Shown here in pieces: positions 63,715 to 64,000 of a stretch of 64,000 bases of DNA. The DNA comes from MGIIb-O1 sp002457595. GTDB taxonomy: Archaea > Thermoplasmatota > Poseidoniia > Poseidoniales > Thalassarchaeaceae. The notes below the pieces were generated by a model. It had not been told where the DNA came from. It worked only from the letters and a program-made list of their open reading frames with translations, and searched no databases. Numbering within the stretch: the first letter of the stretch is position 1; each line of letters starts with the position of its first letter. A program made the position numbers and the translations under genes. Where the stretch lies: assembly GCA_045568115.1 (NCBI GenBank), contig JBJLBO010000004.1, forward strand, positions 1 to 64,000. The letters are read 5' to 3'.

Positions 63715-64000
63715 TTATTCACCTATGAACTTGAGGGAGTTGACATCTAAGTCATCTCTAATCATACCTATTCTTTGCCCTTCCTTTAAGAATAATCTGA
63801 CAGCTTCTCTCCCATCATCACCATAATCGATGGTTCTTTCATTAACATACATTCCAACAAACTCACGATTTGTATCGTCGTCAATTCCTCTACCCCATTT
63901 TTTAGCGAATTCAAGGGCGGAATCTGGATTTTCTAATGAATGAATGATACTTGCTTTGACATCATCAGAAATTTTTCTACATACTTCTTCACCCAAATCT
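63715..64000 (-). CDS. mqnD: MqnD-like menaquinone biosynthesis protein, C-terminal part (partial)
   Basis: The frame is open to the window edge, so the N-terminus lies outside. The visible ~95 residues carry FVGMYVNERTIDYGDDGREAV, which resembles the C-terminal end of the MqnA/MqnD (VitK2 biosynthesis) family and fits the YVNxxTxDxGxxGR pattern. With mqnA already present at 62440, MqnD (1,4-dihydroxy-6-naphthoate synthase) is the likelier identity. It precedes the DOHH-like gene on the same strand. Confidence 0.65.
   Translation of the reverse strand, partial: DLGEEVCRKISDDVKASIIHSLENPDSALEFAKKWGRGIDDDTNREFVGMYVNERTIDYGDDGREAVRLFLKEGQRIGMIRDDLDVNSLKFIGE

Overview
The window looks like the chromosome of a planktonic Marine Group II euryarchaeon (Candidatus Poseidoniales/Poseidoniia) or a close Thermoplasmata-related relative. 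The information machinery is archaeal: SRP54, RfcL, aEF-2, eIF5A, the exosome, proteasome alpha, Sdo1, prefoldin, TiaS, TrmY and KptA. It sits beside bacterial- or eukaryote-like metabolic genes (thiolase, Tag, type I IPP isomerase) and very large aspartate-rich surface proteins. Gene density is very high. Translation signals are GGTGA-type Shine-Dalgarno sequences with many GTG/TTG starts and 1-4 nt overlaps. No tRNA, rRNA, CRISPR array, IS element or phage gene was recognised. No gap without a gene exceeds 300 bases; the largest (22926-23135) holds a palindrome.

Region by region. 1-11.1 kb: one enormous secreted protein (over 3,700 codons visible, 5' end outside the window) with cadherin-like and VCBS repeats, long thrombospondin-type-3 calcium-binding runs and a PGF-CTERM sorting tail; a one-base frameshift splits it near 8.4 kb. 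11.3-16.5 kb: eIF5A, an EamA exporter, SurE, TrmY, SRP54 and an unknown membrane protein. 16.6-19.6 kb: TrkA/TrkH potassium uptake. 19.6-28.4 kb: RfcL, GlyRS and a giant Lhr helicase. 28.4-32.8 kb: archaeosortase A diverging from heptose genes gmhA-gmhB, then TiaS, a small membrane protein and a RecA-like protein with a damaged P-loop. 32.8-35 kb: PurB and diphthine-ammonia ligase. 35.1-41.6 kb: the archaeal proteasome-exosome superoperon. 41.6-44.2 kb: Nudix, TPR and UbiD-family genes. 44.4-47.7 kb: rps12-rps7-EF-2. 47.7-51 kb: Tag, a type I IDI/GGPP synthase fusion and isopentenyl phosphate kinase. 51-56.6 kb: zinc-ribbon protein, KptA, thiolase, a membrane protein, CoaBC and ProRS. 56.7-58.9 kb: a repeat-rich lipoprotein. 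59.4-61.1 kb: split transketolase. 61.2-64 kb: futalosine-pathway menaquinone genes around a half-length deoxyhypusine hydroxylase homologue.

Links across the window: the archaeosortase is a plausible processing enzyme for the PGF-CTERM giant; Dph6 completes the diphthamide predicted on EF-2; the half-size DOHH could hydroxylate eIF5A, whose hypusine lysine is present; UbiD-like, IPK and IDI-GGPPS fit an archaeal mevalonate-to-GGPP lipid route.

Most noteworthy: (1) the half-length DOHH homologue in an archaeon; (2) the IDI-1/GGPP synthase fusion; (3) the archaeosortase/PGF-CTERM pairing with a frameshifted giant adhesin; (4) a CoaBC whose decarboxylase half lacks its expected catalytic residues; (5) a lipoprotein in which a lectin-like domain is inserted inside a short repeat. 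All calls come from reading the sequence and from remembered family motifs; no database search was run.
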